Source: Glandiceps talaboti (taxonomy: Eukaryota > Hemichordata > Enteropneusta > Spengelidae). From it: a stretch of 64,000 bases of DNA. Positions within the stretch are counted from its first letter, which is position 1. Each line of letters opens with the position of its first letter. The DNA lies in assembly GCF_964340395.1 (NCBI RefSeq), contig NC_135557.1:23367225-23431224 (forward strand), given 5' to 3'. A program made the translations under genes and the position numbers. The notes under the pieces were generated by a model, which worked only from the letters and a program-made list of their open reading frames with translations, did no database searches and was not told the DNA's origin. Below are positions 53,858-63,759 of this stretch, piece after piece.

Positions 53858-54392
53858 GATCTTCGTAAAGACAGTACTGTAGTGTTAGGCATGTCAGACA
53901 TTGGAAAGATTACACGAAGGCTTGATCCTGAAGGGACGTCGCTTAGCGAGGCCGAAAACATTCAATCTGCCTACATTACAGGTAGTGTAGTTATAATAAC
54001 CCTCATGACATACCAGATAATCTTCAGAATTACAGCTGCGTCTCTGTACAGACATGTACAGCTGTAATTAATGATATGGTGTATCAATGTACAATCAAGT
54101 TACTGACTACATGTATAATTATATGTTAGATGGTTACATTATACCAAACATCCCTTTGCTACTTCTGTCGTTATTTAAAACAAACATCTTTCCTTGTTAA
54201 TTACATTATTGCTATTCTTTGATGTAAGTAATTTGATTTTTGATTTAAATATAATTTCTCGAATATTTTGATACTATGATTTCTGTTTATACACCAACAG
54301 ATGGGACGTCCAGTTCAACTTTCCTGGTCAATCGTGATAATACAGATATTAAAAATGGCATCGAACCAGGATATAATGAAGATATGGACTAA
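36943..54392 (+). CDS. Ig receptor gene B: signal peptide, 21 Ig domains, TM, signalling-length tail (2,045 aa, 26 coding exons)
   Basis: Giant single-pass Ig-superfamily surface protein. Its 26 exons (listed separately) sum to 6,138 bases, exactly 2,046 codons with stop, and every Ig exon is phase 1-1. Layout: signal 1-18; V-like Ig1 to 118; C2-type Ig2 to 216; four alpha-beta pairs to 928; Ig11 to 1015; gamma and delta domains to 1543; four divergent Ig domains to 1920; helix about 1931-1953; tail to 2045 with tyrosines in SAYITDG and PGYNEDMD. Domains join through VQY-x-P, as in many Ig receptors with sequential C2/I-set domains. Heavy N-glycosylation is expected (NYTC in most repeats). 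Probably adhesion or recognition with tyrosine-based signalling, by inference. I assume one gene: no internal TM, stop or signal exon was seen, but transcripts could end earlier. Confidence 0.85.
37284..37583 (+). CDS. Gene B exon 2: V-like Ig1
   Basis: 300 bases. QINCSF, HGWYKD, DEGVYECFDL. Acceptor TTCCTTTCTAG, donor GTAAGT. Confidence 0.9.
37942..38235 (+). CDS. Gene B exon 3: C2-type Ig2
   Basis: 294 bases. VMYECTINL, DLVWYDVNKG, DNGALLNCRLEHHTLP, ISCNESIPLEVQ. Acceptor TATATCTAG. Confidence 0.9.
38413..38682 (+). CDS. Gene B exon 4: Ig3 (alpha)
   Basis: 270 bases, starts FPNISIDDESNGKVIEG; NYTCVANNTLHNGDTGA. Donor GTGAGT. Confidence 0.92.
39275..39538 (+). CDS. Gene B exon 5: Ig4 (beta)
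   Basis: 264 bases, starts SPKVFITENSQDGYLVEG; AIQWLLNG; NYTCEASNTFWNND. Confidence 0.92.
40179..40448 (+). CDS. Gene B exon 6: Ig5 (alpha)
   Basis: 270 bases, HPVISIDDDSSGKVIEG; NNTLFNNDPGADSYIL. Confidence 0.92.
41091..41354 (+). CDS. Gene B exon 7: Ig6 (beta)
   Basis: 264 bases, GPSVNIDDNSYGGYLTEG; IIHWLFNGVLLKDG; NYTCEAFNTFWNEKTG. Very close to exon 9. Confidence 0.92.
41761..42030 (+). CDS. Gene B exon 8: Ig7 (alpha)
   Basis: 270 bases, almost the same as exon 6 (VNVTVEDTLLIIGNADRHH). Confidence 0.92.
42638..42901 (+). CDS. Gene B exon 9: Ig8 (beta)
   Basis: 264 bases. Differs from exon 7 at few residues (LAEG for LTEG, CNVEANPEA for CNVDANPEA, GEFLKDGPEVEI). Lacks an ATG, so it is easily missed by ORF callers. 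Confidence 0.92.
43567..43836 (+). CDS. Gene B exon 10: Ig9 (alpha)
   Basis: 270 bases; VEDTSLEIDNADRHH, NNTLFNNDTAVNEL. Confidence 0.92.
44074..44337 (+). CDS. Gene B exon 11: Ig10 (beta)
   Basis: 264 bases; GPTVTIGDNSNEGYLIEG, IEWLFNDEVIHIGPE, YTCEASTKFWNDDEECDSD. It carries an extra cysteine (EEC) not seen in the other beta domains. Confidence 0.92.
44728..44988 (+). CDS. Gene B exon 12: Ig11
   Basis: 261 bases, open without an ATG. KPRVTIDDESNGRVIEGKDF, DCIADANPDADIRWVYDG, YSCEALNTFWNEDEGYDN. Acceptor TTTCAAATTCAG, donor GTAAGT. Intermediate between the alpha and gamma types. Confidence 0.9.
45740..46003 (+). CDS. Gene B exon 13: Ig12 (gamma)
   Basis: 264 bases; NPNVTIHDTSDGKVIEGYQY, WLYDGEVYIDGE, YTCEAYNTFWDEDTGCNEE. 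Has the GC cysteine of gamma domains but not its partner in EGC. Confidence 0.92.
46533..46796 (+). CDS. Gene B exon 14: Ig13 (delta)
   Basis: 264 bases; NPNVSIHDTNNGKVIEGDKY, SILWLYNGEIISEESE, NYTCEAYNIFWNGEEGYDN. First member of the young delta-gamma array. Confidence 0.92.
47138..47401 (+). CDS. Gene B exon 15: Ig14 (gamma)
   Basis: 264 bases; EGCQYAAYCSVDANPEA, WLYDGEVYSEGEML, CEATNTFWDENKGCSEE. Two cysteines beyond the canonical pair. Confidence 0.92.
47925..48188 (+). CDS. Gene B exon 16: Ig15 (delta)
   Basis: 264 bases; nearly the same as exons 14 and 18 (SIHWLYNG, EGYGN instead of EGYDN). Confidence 0.92.
48526..48789 (+). CDS. Gene B exon 17: Ig16 (gamma)
   Basis: 264 bases; protein appears the same as exon 15, including both extra cysteines. 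Confidence 0.92.
49351..49614 (+). CDS. Gene B exon 18: Ig17 (delta)
   Basis: 264 bases; differs from exon 16 by NISIHD and SSHWLYNG. Its donor GTAAGTATGTATGT runs straight into a (GTAT)n microsatellite. Confidence 0.92.
49615..49930 (+). repeat. (GTAT)n and (GT)n repeats with an 85-base duplicated segment, in gene B intron 18
   Basis: (GTAT)n starts at the splice donor. Two copies of a segment containing CATGCCAGT(C/G)ACAGTGG lie at about 49,745-49,805 and 49,828-49,890, each followed by a (GT)n run. Confidence 0.85.
50056..50322 (+). CDS. Gene B exon 19: Ig18 (divergent)
   Basis: 267 bases; PPSVDVSTTYDVLKEGED, TLYCYVRDGNP, YTWHLTD, HQECIATNVYYDGREG. Lacks the usual YxC tyrosine before the second cysteine (QEC). 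Confidence 0.88.
50532..50789 (+). CDS. Gene B exon 20: Ig19 (divergent)
   Basis: 258 bases; EGEIVTLNCEVASNPEPS, YEWTKDNDP, GDTGDYLCTAGNIFYDN. Donor GTAGGT. The best I-set match among the divergent four. Confidence 0.88.
50826..51052 (+). repeat. (CTGT)n / (GTAT)n microsatellites in gene B intron 20
   Basis: CTGT at 50,832-50,863, GTAT at about 50,909-51,000, CTGT-like to 51,052. Confidence 0.9.
51224..51505 (+). CDS. Gene B exon 21: Ig20 (divergent)
   Basis: 282 bases; EGDSVNIDCIAQYGEP, ESGTYHCQAVTLFYDD. The core tryptophan of strand C is replaced (KMTLLFDD). Confidence 0.85.
52064..52387 (+). CDS. Gene B exon 22: Ig21, membrane-proximal
   Basis: 324 bases; GGQVTMNCSVDAVPLADIQW, an extra cysteine pair (NCDDVNKC), YYGFYTCKAENV. 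Ends ATACCAG before GTAAAC. Confidence 0.85.
52503..52746 (+). repeat. (CTGT)n / (GTAT)n microsatellite in gene B intron 22
   Basis: Compound tetranucleotide array between the last Ig exon and the TM exon. Long open frames here (CLSV, MYVC repeats) are spurious. Confidence 0.95.
52824..52967 (+). CDS. Gene B exon 23: transmembrane exon
   Basis: 144 bases, acceptor TTTTTTTCCTAG. Helix VGVTIAIVLVIIAVIILVVI then FIYRQKQKQHQD stop-transfer. Phase 1-1. Confidence 0.88.
53237..53252 (+). CDS. Gene B exon 24: 16-nt microexon
   Basis: Acceptor TTTTTATTCACAG, bases ATAATAAAGAAGGAAG, donor GTATGT. It encodes DNKEG plus two bases, and changes the phase from 1 to 2, which is exactly what exon 25 needs. 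Confidence 0.7.
53350..53854 (+). repeat. Microsatellites in gene B intron 24
   Basis: (CTGT)n/(GTAT)n at 53,350-53,452; (CTGT)n at 53,699-53,738; CT-rich, then pure (CT)n to 53,854, which forms the pyrimidine tract of exon 25. Confidence 0.95.
53857..53981 (+). CDS. Gene B exon 25: cytoplasmic tail
   Basis: 125 bases, phase 2-1. The acceptor is (CT)n followed directly by CAG at 53,854-53,856. Encodes DLRKDSTVVLGMSDIGKITR then RLDPEGTSLSEAENIQSAYI. Donor GTAGTG is weak-consensus. Confidence 0.8.
54301..54392 (+). CDS. Gene B exon 26: end of tail and stop
   Basis: Acceptor TTTATACACCAACAG. Encodes DGTSSSTFLVNRDNTDIKN then GIEPGYNEDMD and TAA at 54,390-54,392. The phase agrees with exon 25 and the reading completes the gene in whole codons. 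Confidence 0.8.
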
Positions 54393-55709
54393 AAATGAAG
54401 CAGGGAGTAATCTTAGGTTAGTGTATCAAATAATACAACTATTAAACTACTATATGTTAAAATCGCAGTCTTTGGTTTCATTGCTTTTGATCTCTGTTTA
54501 AACTTCACTATGGAAATGAATAGGCCAGTAACACAATATGTGCATTACTGTAAAGACATGATTATAATTGGAAAGGATAGATATCGCCCATCATCCAGGT
54601 CATAAGGTTAGGGGCAAACATTACATACACAAAAATCACTTCCCAAACTAGTTATTTTAGTCGATCGTGTAAATATTGCGAGAATAACGTCGTGATCTAG
54701 CTCTGTGTAAGAGGTTATCTTGGTTTAGCAGTCCCTTATCTATTTGGGTATGTCGTCAAATACGTGACGGAATCGCAAGCTGTTTGACAGCTTCAGAGAG
54801 CCTCTGAACGAGGTGATCTATCTAGATGAGAACACATTAATTATGATCAGATTAATACACCATTGCCTCAAAAAGGTACATTCTTATATCGCATAACTAA
54901 GAATTACATATTGCAATATTTCAGTTTGCAAGTTCGTGACTATTACTGACCTACAAAAATCACATGTCTTTTTTAACCTGGTTCGTATCAAATAGGTAGA
55001 CGCTATAGGCGTGAGCCAAAGGTTATATGGTAAAAAGCTGTCCGTAGTTACAACGAACAATAACTACAATGCACCTACATTGAGAAACAGTAGCCATGAG
55101 TAACCTTATTAAGCTCTTTATATTTACAATATTACACACAACCGGGCATTGTATTGTCATTACTAATGTTCTGTTTGTCGAACAAAATGACAGGAAAGAC
55201 GGGATTATGAATATATTCTATTGTAATATAACTAAAAAGCATATGTATGTAGTTGTGGTGGTAGGTTTAGGATGGCTGTTTACGTTAATATACAATATGA
55301 ATAAATATGTCGTTTCAATTGCCCTACCTACATAGACAATCATAAATTTACAATATAACAAAATGTCATAGTACATACATTTGGCACATTTCCAGTACAC
55401 CTGTCATTGAAAATAACATAAAGCTTAGCTTCACTGTGGTTTGAGGCAATGGATGATAGTAGGGTGATGTAACATCTGACATAATATGGTCAAGTCAAAG
55501 TTCATTTTGGCATAACACTTCAGTCAACCAAATAACAAAACTAGCCACAGAGGACTTATAAGCATACGATGTACACACATTTGTAGCATTTATATACCAT
55601 AAAAAAAACGTCTCACAGTATTTGTAATCATCGGGATGCTTCATATTAACATTGTTTTGGTTAATTTAACTAGTACATCAAATCTTTTATTTCCGATTTG
55701 GATCCACAA
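54393..55709. other. Gene B 3' UTR and spacer
   Basis: No gene supported. A 79-codon frame at 55,096 has a fair start context but nothing else in its favour. Confidence 0.45.
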
Positions 55710-55925
55710 GACCCCCCCCCCCAATAAATAAATTAATTAATTAATTAGTTAATTAATTAATTAATTAATTAAATTAATTAATTAATTAAAAAATGGTTAT
55801 CCTTAAATGCTGTATTCCCCCCCAATAAATAAATTAATTAATTAATTAGTTAATTAATTAATTAATTAATTAAATTAATTAATTAATTAATTAATTAAAA
55901 AATGGTTATCCTTAAATGCTGTATT
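55710..55925. repeat. Tandem pair of about 100-base AATT-rich units
   Basis: A unit of C-run, AATAAATAAATT, (AATT)n and AAAAAATGGTTATCCTTAAA is present twice in direct repeat, differing mainly in the number of AATT steps. Confidence 0.9.
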
Positions 55926-56608
55926 CAAAGATTTTATCAGGAGATTTCCGCCTCTTCATTGAGAAATGAAGCATGTGTTGATTTGTCATAGCCATACCAT
56001 TTTCATACCAACTAACAAATGTGTCAATGGTGACTCATATGGTTCAGAGAGAATCATGATTATATATAACATATTGATTGTTTCATTTAAGTATAACGCT
56101 TTTTCCAATTAAACAAATATTTGTTTTTTTGCCATGATTACAGACTAGGCTGAGAGAAGAAACCACATGCCGATTAAGTCAAGCCATACAAGTCTAAGGT
56201 CATTGTTAAGAAATACAACTTAGCAGAGAAGTGCAAGTAATCAACATGTACCAACTGATCACATACAGTCACAGCGTCTATTATATAAAAAAAATAATGT
56301 GTTCATTTTAAAATTAGTGTTTTCTATAATGTGCTACCTGGAGACAAAAACTAATTGGACACAATGAATAACAAAAGGGTCATAATAAAGAGCAGGGGGA
56401 ACTAAGCTGTGCAAATTTCACAATCACGATAGGTAAATATATTGTTGCATGTACTTGTCTGACTCGTATACAGAGATTAATGAACAAAGACGGCATGAAC
56501 AACTCTGCCTGTCCCTGTATAATGTCTTTACAGACAAAACAAAAAAATATGCACCCCATCATGTGTATATAGTTTTAGTAGAATATAACATAATGCACAA
56601 ATTGGATT

Positions 56609-57470
56609 TGAGATAGAAACATTCAAATATTGGATCATGATGTATGTAAGAGATAGAAACATTCAAATATTGTATCACAGTGTGTGTAAGAGATAGAAAC
56701 ATTCAAATAAAACATTGTATCACAGTGTATAGAGACAGAAACATTCAAATATTGTATCACAATGTATGTAAGAGATAGAAACATTCAAATATTGTATCAC
56801 AGTGTGTGTAAGAGATAGAAACATTCAAATAAAACATTGTATCACAGTGTATAGAGACAGAAACATTTAAATAGTGTATCACAGTGTATGTAAGAGATAG
56901 AAACATTCAAATATTGTATCACAGTGTGTGTAAGAGATAGAAACATTCAAATAAAACATTGTATCACAGTGTATAGAGACAGAAACATTTAAATAGTGTA
57001 TCACAGTGTATGTAAGAGATAGAAACATTCAAATATTGTAGCACAGTGTATGTAAGAGATAGAAACATTTAAATAGTGTATCACAGTGTATGTAAGAGAT
57101 AGAAACATTCAAACATTGTATCACAGTGTATGTAAGAGATAGAAACATTTAAATATTGTATCACAGTGTATGTAAGAGATAGAAACATTTAAATAGTGTA
57201 TCACAGTGTATGTAAGAGATAGAAACATTTAAATAGTGTATCACAGTGTATGTAAGAGATAGAAACATTCAAACATTGTATCACAGTGTATAGAGACAGA
57301 AACATTCAAATAGTGTATCACAGTGTATGTAAGAGATAGAAACATTCAAATATTGTATCACAGTGTGTGTAAGAGATAGAAACATTCAAATAAAATATTG
57401 TATCACAGTGTATAGAGACAGAAACATTCAAATATTGTATCACAATGTATGTAAGAGATAGAAACATTGA
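56609..57470. repeat. Minisatellite, roughly 20 copies of a 37-47-base unit
   Basis: Core GAGATAGAAACATTCAAATA, then TTGTATCACAGTGTATGTAA. Variants include a GACAG form with a shorter spacer, an AAATAAAACATTG insertion form, and an AAATAGTG form. Variants recur in the same order in several blocks. Confidence 0.95.
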
Positions 57471-58678
57471 ATGATAATATCCGGTCTGACAGTCAATTCT
57501 GTTCAACTTAATTTCCTTTGCTGCATGACATTGTCGGAACTAAGATAGAACATTAATTATGACGATACGAAAAATATACAGCATATTACACAGAAATGTA
57601 TTATATTATTTGTTTTCATTTTTACAGCTTTAACATCTCGAAGCTAGCTTTATACCTTCATATTCACTCTAAACACAATAATGAACCCTGCATTTTCTAT
57701 TGATTATAACTGAGAATTGGTTATAGTTTTTTGAACAATGTACAGCGTGTAAAGCAAACTTTTACTTTGGGGTACTACTACGTTAAGTGTAAGTTTAAAG
57801 TCATGGTGTATCATTTCAGAATAGCTATTAGGGGGTATTTTTCCTTTTAATAACAATGAGTTTATTTAGAACCTTGTCCTTGAGATAATATATAGTAGTG
57901 ATCTTTGTCATGGAATTTATTATACTTACGTCTACATGATAGTACATATTACCCAACTAAACTATAGAGTCTCAATTAGGCGGCATGATTGTTTTGTTAA
58001 TATTTCGCACAACGAACATACATACAGCCACTGATAACACACACCCTCATTAAATGTTACATTTATATCACTTTGAACAGAAACAAAATAGTTTTGTACA
58101 GTGTTTGAACCTTCATTTTTCCATCCAACAGTGATGTTGACGTTCACAGTGAGATAAAATGAATAATTGACTTTGCTTTATGTAATGTGTAAATGAAGAC
58201 AGGATGTGAGACTTAAATTATTGTATTGACTAATTGAAACTGTATAGTCATCTAGGTTTGGTAGTAACTATCGCAATATTGATTTATAAAATAAATATCT
58301 TCAAATATTGAAGATTAAAGTGGTTTATGCAAATAAATGTTGCCTCCTGTCTCATGAAGAGTAAAGAGTTAATGTATTTTAAGCTAAGCATTTATTTCCA
58401 TTTTAAGAATGGTATTTTAAGTTTGTTAAGGTTTGCTTTGTTATTCAAGAAAGAATAATTCTTGGCTTTAAAATTGTAGTTGTCAGGTTTTTTTATTGTA
58501 GGTAATAAATATATACATAACCAGATACGTAATATTTCCTTGTAAATTAATTTCAAACATTAATGTATATGTATCTAAACATCGCATAAACCATTTGCAC
58601 CAAATACCAGAGCAATCGATTTGTCATGCAACACCCATCTACCATCCACCGACGCTCTTTCTTTTTTAGCATAAATTA
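57471..58678. other. Spacer
   Basis: No supported gene. The minus-strand frame at 57,962-58,147 was considered and not accepted. Confidence 0.45.
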
Positions 58679-58892
58679 CACACACACACACACACACACA
58701 CTCACTCTCTCTCTCTCACTCACTCACTCACTCACTCACTCACTCACTCACTCACTCACTCACTCACTCACTCACTCACTCACTCACTCACACTCACTCA
58801 CTCACTGATTCACTGACTGACTGACTGACTGACTGACTGACTGACTGACTGACCAACTGACTGACTCACTCACTCACTCACTCACTCACTCA
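58679..58892. repeat. (CA)n-(CT)n-(CTCA)n-(CTGA)n compound microsatellite
   Basis: Passes from CA to CT to CTCA, then CTGA, then back to CTCA. Confidence 0.95.
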
Positions 58893-59215
58893 TCGACGTT
58901 ATAATCTTAGCTATGCAGGAAGCACATGGGATTATTAAACGAAACATGAACAGGTACAGATCTGAACTGAACTATCGCGACTGATGAAGTTAAAGTTAAT
59001 TTAATTTACGAGACCATTAGACTTTGGTCGGTATCTGCAAGCCTTCGCAACGCAAACATCTTTCGAAAAATCGAAAAAACTTAGAGGAATGCGAAGTACT
59101 GGTTATAGAGATAGTTCAGGGTACATTTATACATGTACTGGACTGTAGGAGTGGTCCTTTTTCTTAATTTAGGTTTTAACGATTTAAAACCAATGAATTC
59201 TTATCCTTCATAAAA

Positions 59216-59218
<3 letters not shown>

Positions 59219-59247
<29 letters not shown>
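59219..59247 (+). repeat. Poly-A run
   Basis: About 28 A residues. Could mark the 3' end of a retroposed sequence, but I recognise no retroposon body before it. Confidence 0.6.
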
Positions 59248-59904
59248 CATTACAGAAACAATTGTGGTTCCAAAGCCTACCAAAGCAACCTGATGACTCA
59301 TACCTAAGTATTGTTTGTAACCGAACTCTTTGTCTTGTTTTGTTCATGTCCTGCATATAAAGAACCTATTGTAAGAAGGACAAGTATAAACAAATGTTCC
59401 ATGCCCCATTTGAACTCTTATCTCCTAGTAAAATTTAACAAAGTTCAGATACCTTGAGCACAATGATTTAAATGTTACATTGTTCGCAATACAATAAACA
59501 TTACCTTTGTACGAAATAACGTCTAAATCATACCATGTTGCTGTGTTTCCACACGTAGCAACTTAAGAAATATGCTAACAATTCACCAGATAAACAGCGG
59601 TATGCAATAGTATCTACAAGTAAGTTTGTTATTTGATCTGAGTAGTAGAGATAATGACTCTGATATCATTGTTTTATACATTCCTTCCTGCTGTTCTCAG
59701 GAAGGGTTCTTGCAACTCAATTACAAGTTCAGTTCAAATTTTGAAAGTTGTCTGACAGATCTATAGAAACTGTCAACAATTTAAATGAAGCTGTGTCTAC
59801 CATCTCCAGTAGTTATAAACTGTGCCATCACAACACGATCATTGTCATCAGTTTTTGCATTTGCTGTGTATATTATGCTAATTACTAACAAGAACCACAT
59901 CCTA

Positions 59905-59964
59905 ATCCTCCTCCTCCTCCTCCTCCTCCTCCTCCTCATCATCATCATCATCATCACCATTACC

Positions 59965-59998
<34 letters not shown>

Positions 59999-60030
59999 TC
60001 ATCATCACCACCACCACCACCACCACCTTG
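59905..60030. repeat. Trinucleotide microsatellite (CTC)n-(ATC)n-(ACC)n
   Basis: Alternating runs of TCC, TCA and CCA triplets. Confidence 0.95.
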
Positions 60031-60373
60031 TTTAGTATATCAAATGACATTTACACCGAGTTATCAACAATGTGAATTATACTGATTAATATGCAAATCA
60101 TGTCTATCAAATATATATATAATGTATATAGCAAATTAAGCAGGATTCAAACCACTCACTTCTCAGTCTTTGCCAAATTACTAGAATTGCTACTTTTAAA
60201 AATTTGTATAATTAGCATGTATTGATTTCGCAAAAAATCAGCTATAGTTACTACCATAACGAAAGTGTACACGTTTTGAACAAGCCATTTTGGAGAAAGT
60301 GTCGACGCAGGCAGACTCACACATGCAATGATGACAGCCACACACTACACAGACAGGCAGGCAGGCAGGCAGG

Positions 60374-62735
60374 TAGCCAGACATACATCACCTTCATATG
60401 ACATCCATTTATGGAAGGTAAAATGTGGACAAAGTGTGCAAAACAAAACAAATACCTATCATATCTTTTGATAGCACTGATCAAACACTATCAGCTTATC
60501 TTATCTACATGAAGGAGGTCTTACAGTCTCCATTCATTTATCTATACATTCAGCCCACACCCACTTAAAACGCTTATCTATATAGATAAAACTATACATG
60601 TACGACCATCGCAAAGTAGGTCATTCTTTGTACTACTGTATCTCCTAGTATTTGGCGTCAATCCAAATGTGATCTGCGCGTGTGGAGTTATGTAGTGATT
60701 AACAAAAATTGTACATGATTACTTGCAATGGCGTAAGCATTTACTCCTCGGTCCGAAAGATTTTCTTCTTCTGAGGGTCCTAGTAGCCACAAGACAGGAT
60801 TGTGTGCACTTAAAATCAGAATAAATTACTTTAAATTGTTATATATTAATTATTGTATGCACGAGTCCTGATTATTCACTGTTCATGTAACACATTCGTG
60901 TCTACTATGACCCATGAATCAACAGTGCACCACTGTTATAACAAAAGAGGTGAACAAGAGTTCATGTGTGATGTGTATTGGCAATCAAATGTGTTGTAAA
61001 CATATGACACTCCGGAATCTAAATTTTATGAAAACACTTTTATTTGCTAGAGTGATGTTCCGTCTTTAACTTATATTTATATGTCTGGAATATATCTATA
61101 CCTGTGATATACACCTAAATTAGGTATCTTTGACAATTATGAAAATGATTCGTTGATATTTATTTTCTTGCATATAGAAACCGCCGATGAGGGCTTCATT
61201 AACAATAATGTCTTATGATTTGGTAAGCATTGCATCATGGTACGGACACGAGTCAGTCAAAGACAAATCAAGGCTTGTATGAATAGTCAATACTTTCAGT
61301 AGGGTTATAGGTATTAAACAGAAAAACCTTGGTGATCTGTGTAATGCAACACGTTGTAGGAAAGACTCAACTATTTTAAGAGACTCTGTATAAGCGATCC
61401 AATACTTACCTTCTGATCACCATCTATTGATTCCCACGGCTAAGAAAAATGTCTTTAAGACATATTTTATCCCATCCACGGTAACACTTTTAAGTGTGAA
61501 TTAGATTACACCCGTAATTATGTTTAATGTTATTTGATTTGGTGTTAGTGTATGTAACAAAAATCATGCTTTCATTTGTAATCATTGAATACCTACAGCC
61601 GAATGATGAAGTAGTAAGGAGGTAACATTCACATTATCATCTGTACATGAATATCCACACAATCGTACAAATAAAATCCAACCCAAGTTATTTTCCGGTT
61701 ATCACTTGTCAATGTGTAATTATATTGTGTTAATAGGACGGTGTATTTGAAATAGTCGCCAATGATTAATGTATATATATCTGACATTAACCATGTAGTT
61801 GATTTACACGTGCTTCTCATGAAACAGGTCAAGATTAAATACGCAAATCATACTCCAAAGTACACAGTGCGCATATTCTAAGTTTATATTTCCATATCAA
61901 TTACTCTATTTACACATGTACTAAGTCCGACAAATTAGTATATCATTCTAACAATAGAAAATAGCAAATGCTTGTTTTCATATGCTGTGATTAATCGTCT
62001 GTAGAAAGATAAGATTTGGACAATGTTAAATCCTACAAATGCAACTATCTTGTAGGTGCTGGAGGAGGTGTTCATATATGTGTATTTGTATGGTACTATA
62101 TCAAATTGTAATGGTAATTAATCATCTAAATATTCCAATACAAAACAAATATATTCGCAGTAGTGGAGATAATGTAATGATTTCGCTTAAAAAATATTTT
62201 CAAGAGTGAATGAAAAGAAAATATACAAAGTACATGAATGTAATTATGTACCAAAATGTAGATGAATAATTGAAAATAATATGACATTTCAAATTACACA
62301 AGTAAATGTGTACGTCTGTGTAGTGTTAAGTTGATTTGATCTAACCTTGAATCGATTTGAACAAATTAAGGTATTTGAACACACTCTATGAACCAAAATC
62401 CTGTCAAAGGGAAGGATAAGTAAAAAACGTCATCTCTGATAATGACCTCCCAACACAAACACACTATCGACGTTTTTATACAAGCTGATTGACGTTTTAT
62501 TACAGGCAATATCACAAAGCTGACGACAACCATATTGGGTTAATTCCATCTTGCTGGTAACGGTGGTCTTCAATATAGCCTATTCGCTCCGAGTCCGAGT
62601 TTGTCTTTGGTTGCTATGCAATATACAATTTTAGGTGCATTCCGATTATAATCTGCTCGGAGGAGGGTGACAGGGGGATTATTGGTATTGTTTGGTAAAT
62701 ATCAACGACATGTAATCTTAACTGTTTCATCGATT
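60374..62735. other. Spacer
   Basis: AT-rich, no gene or repeat family seen. Cytoplasmic exons of the minus-strand gene at the right edge may lie here, but I could not identify any. Confidence 0.4.
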
Positions 62736-62737
62736 GA

Positions 62738-63015
62738 TCAAGAAAGAGAGAGAGGGAGAGAGAGAGAGACAGACAGAGAGAGAGAGAGATAGATAGAGAG
62801 AGAGAGAGAGTGAGATAGAGAGAGTGAGAGAGACGGATGGACGGACGGACGGACGGACGGGCGGACTGACAGACAGACAGACAGACAGACAGGGACAGAG
62901 ACAAAGACAAAGACATACAGAGCAACAGACACAGACAGATAGACAGACAGGCAGACAGACAGACAAAGACAGACAGACAACAGACAGACAGACAGAGACA
63001 GATAGACAGACAGAC

Positions 63016-63078
<63 letters not shown>

Positions 63079-63181
63079 GGGACAGAGACAGACAGGGACA
63101 GAGACAGACAGAGCAGCATACACAGACAGATAGATAAAGACAGACAGACAGACAGACAGCCAGCCAGCCAGCCAGACAGAC

Positions 63182-63226
<45 letters not shown>

Positions 63227-63296
63227 GGCAGACAGACAGAGACAGACAGACATACAGACAGACAGACAGACAGACAGAGACATATAGATAGACAGT
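62738..63296. repeat. Long imperfect (CAGA)n/(GA)n/(CGGA)n microsatellite
   Basis: About 560 bases of interrupted GA- and CAGA-type repeats. The frames of 155-198 codons over it on both strands are artefacts. Confidence 0.95.
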
Positions 63297-63467
63297 CAAG
63301 CAGTTCAATCTCAATCCATGCACATAAAATAAATCATATATACTAATAATTATAATGTAGACAGTAAAGCGAAGTAGAGTTAACTACGTTAAATTATCAA
63401 CATAATTATGATAAGTTTATATTGTCAATCATTGTAACATTTAATTTGTTACAGGAAATATCTTAAC

Positions 63468-63471
<4 letters not shown>

Positions 63472-63559
<88 letters not shown>
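63472..63559. repeat. (AT)n microsatellite
   Basis: About 88 bases of pure AT, beginning about a dozen bases beyond the donor of the minus-strand TM exon. Confidence 0.95.
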
Positions 63560-63562
<3 letters not shown>

Positions 63563-63570
63563 ATACAAAC

Positions 63571-63755
63571 CTTCGTCTGTTTCCTCCGTAGCCATGTAAT
63601 GTATATTATTATCGTTAGTGAAACCCCAATTATAATAACCACAACAGCACGCCATATTACAGTCAGTGTAGTATTGATGGAAAACATTTCTTCATATGAT
63701 TGTCTATCAATGGTCATACCATGGTCCTGGTTCGCAATCACACGACTTTGAGGAT
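63571..63755 (-). CDS. Transmembrane exon of a partial receptor gene running in from the right
   Basis: Minus strand: acceptor AATGTACTAG ends at 63,756, donor ACGAAG before GTTTGT at 63,570. The 185 bases are open in phase 1 in, phase 0 out. They read PQSRVIANQDHGMTIDRQSY, EEMFSINTTLTVIWR, a helix AVVVIIIGVSLTIIIYITW, then LRRKQTK, a basic stop-transfer. A preceding T would give Tyr before Pro, the same join the Ig exons here use, so a third Ig-type receptor is possible. Other exons lie beyond the window or were not found. Confidence 0.5.
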
Positions 63756-63759
63756 CTAG

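Noticed and set aside
53966-54395. ITIM-type inhibitory motifs in the gene B tail
   Set aside because: After splicing the tyrosines read YITD and YNED; the +3 residue is acidic, not I/L/V, so neither fits the consensus.
55096-55335. 79-codon frame with GCCATGA context and hydrophobic start
   Set aside because: No homology, no supporting neighbours, AT-rich composition; could be chance.
57962-58147. Minus-strand frame with NITVGWKNEGSN
   Set aside because: Somewhat protein-like but closed upstream by a stop, with no acceptor, no family match and an ordinary length for chance frames.
62614-63323. Open frames of 155-198 codons on both strands
   Set aside because: Entirely within the (CAGA)n-type repeat.
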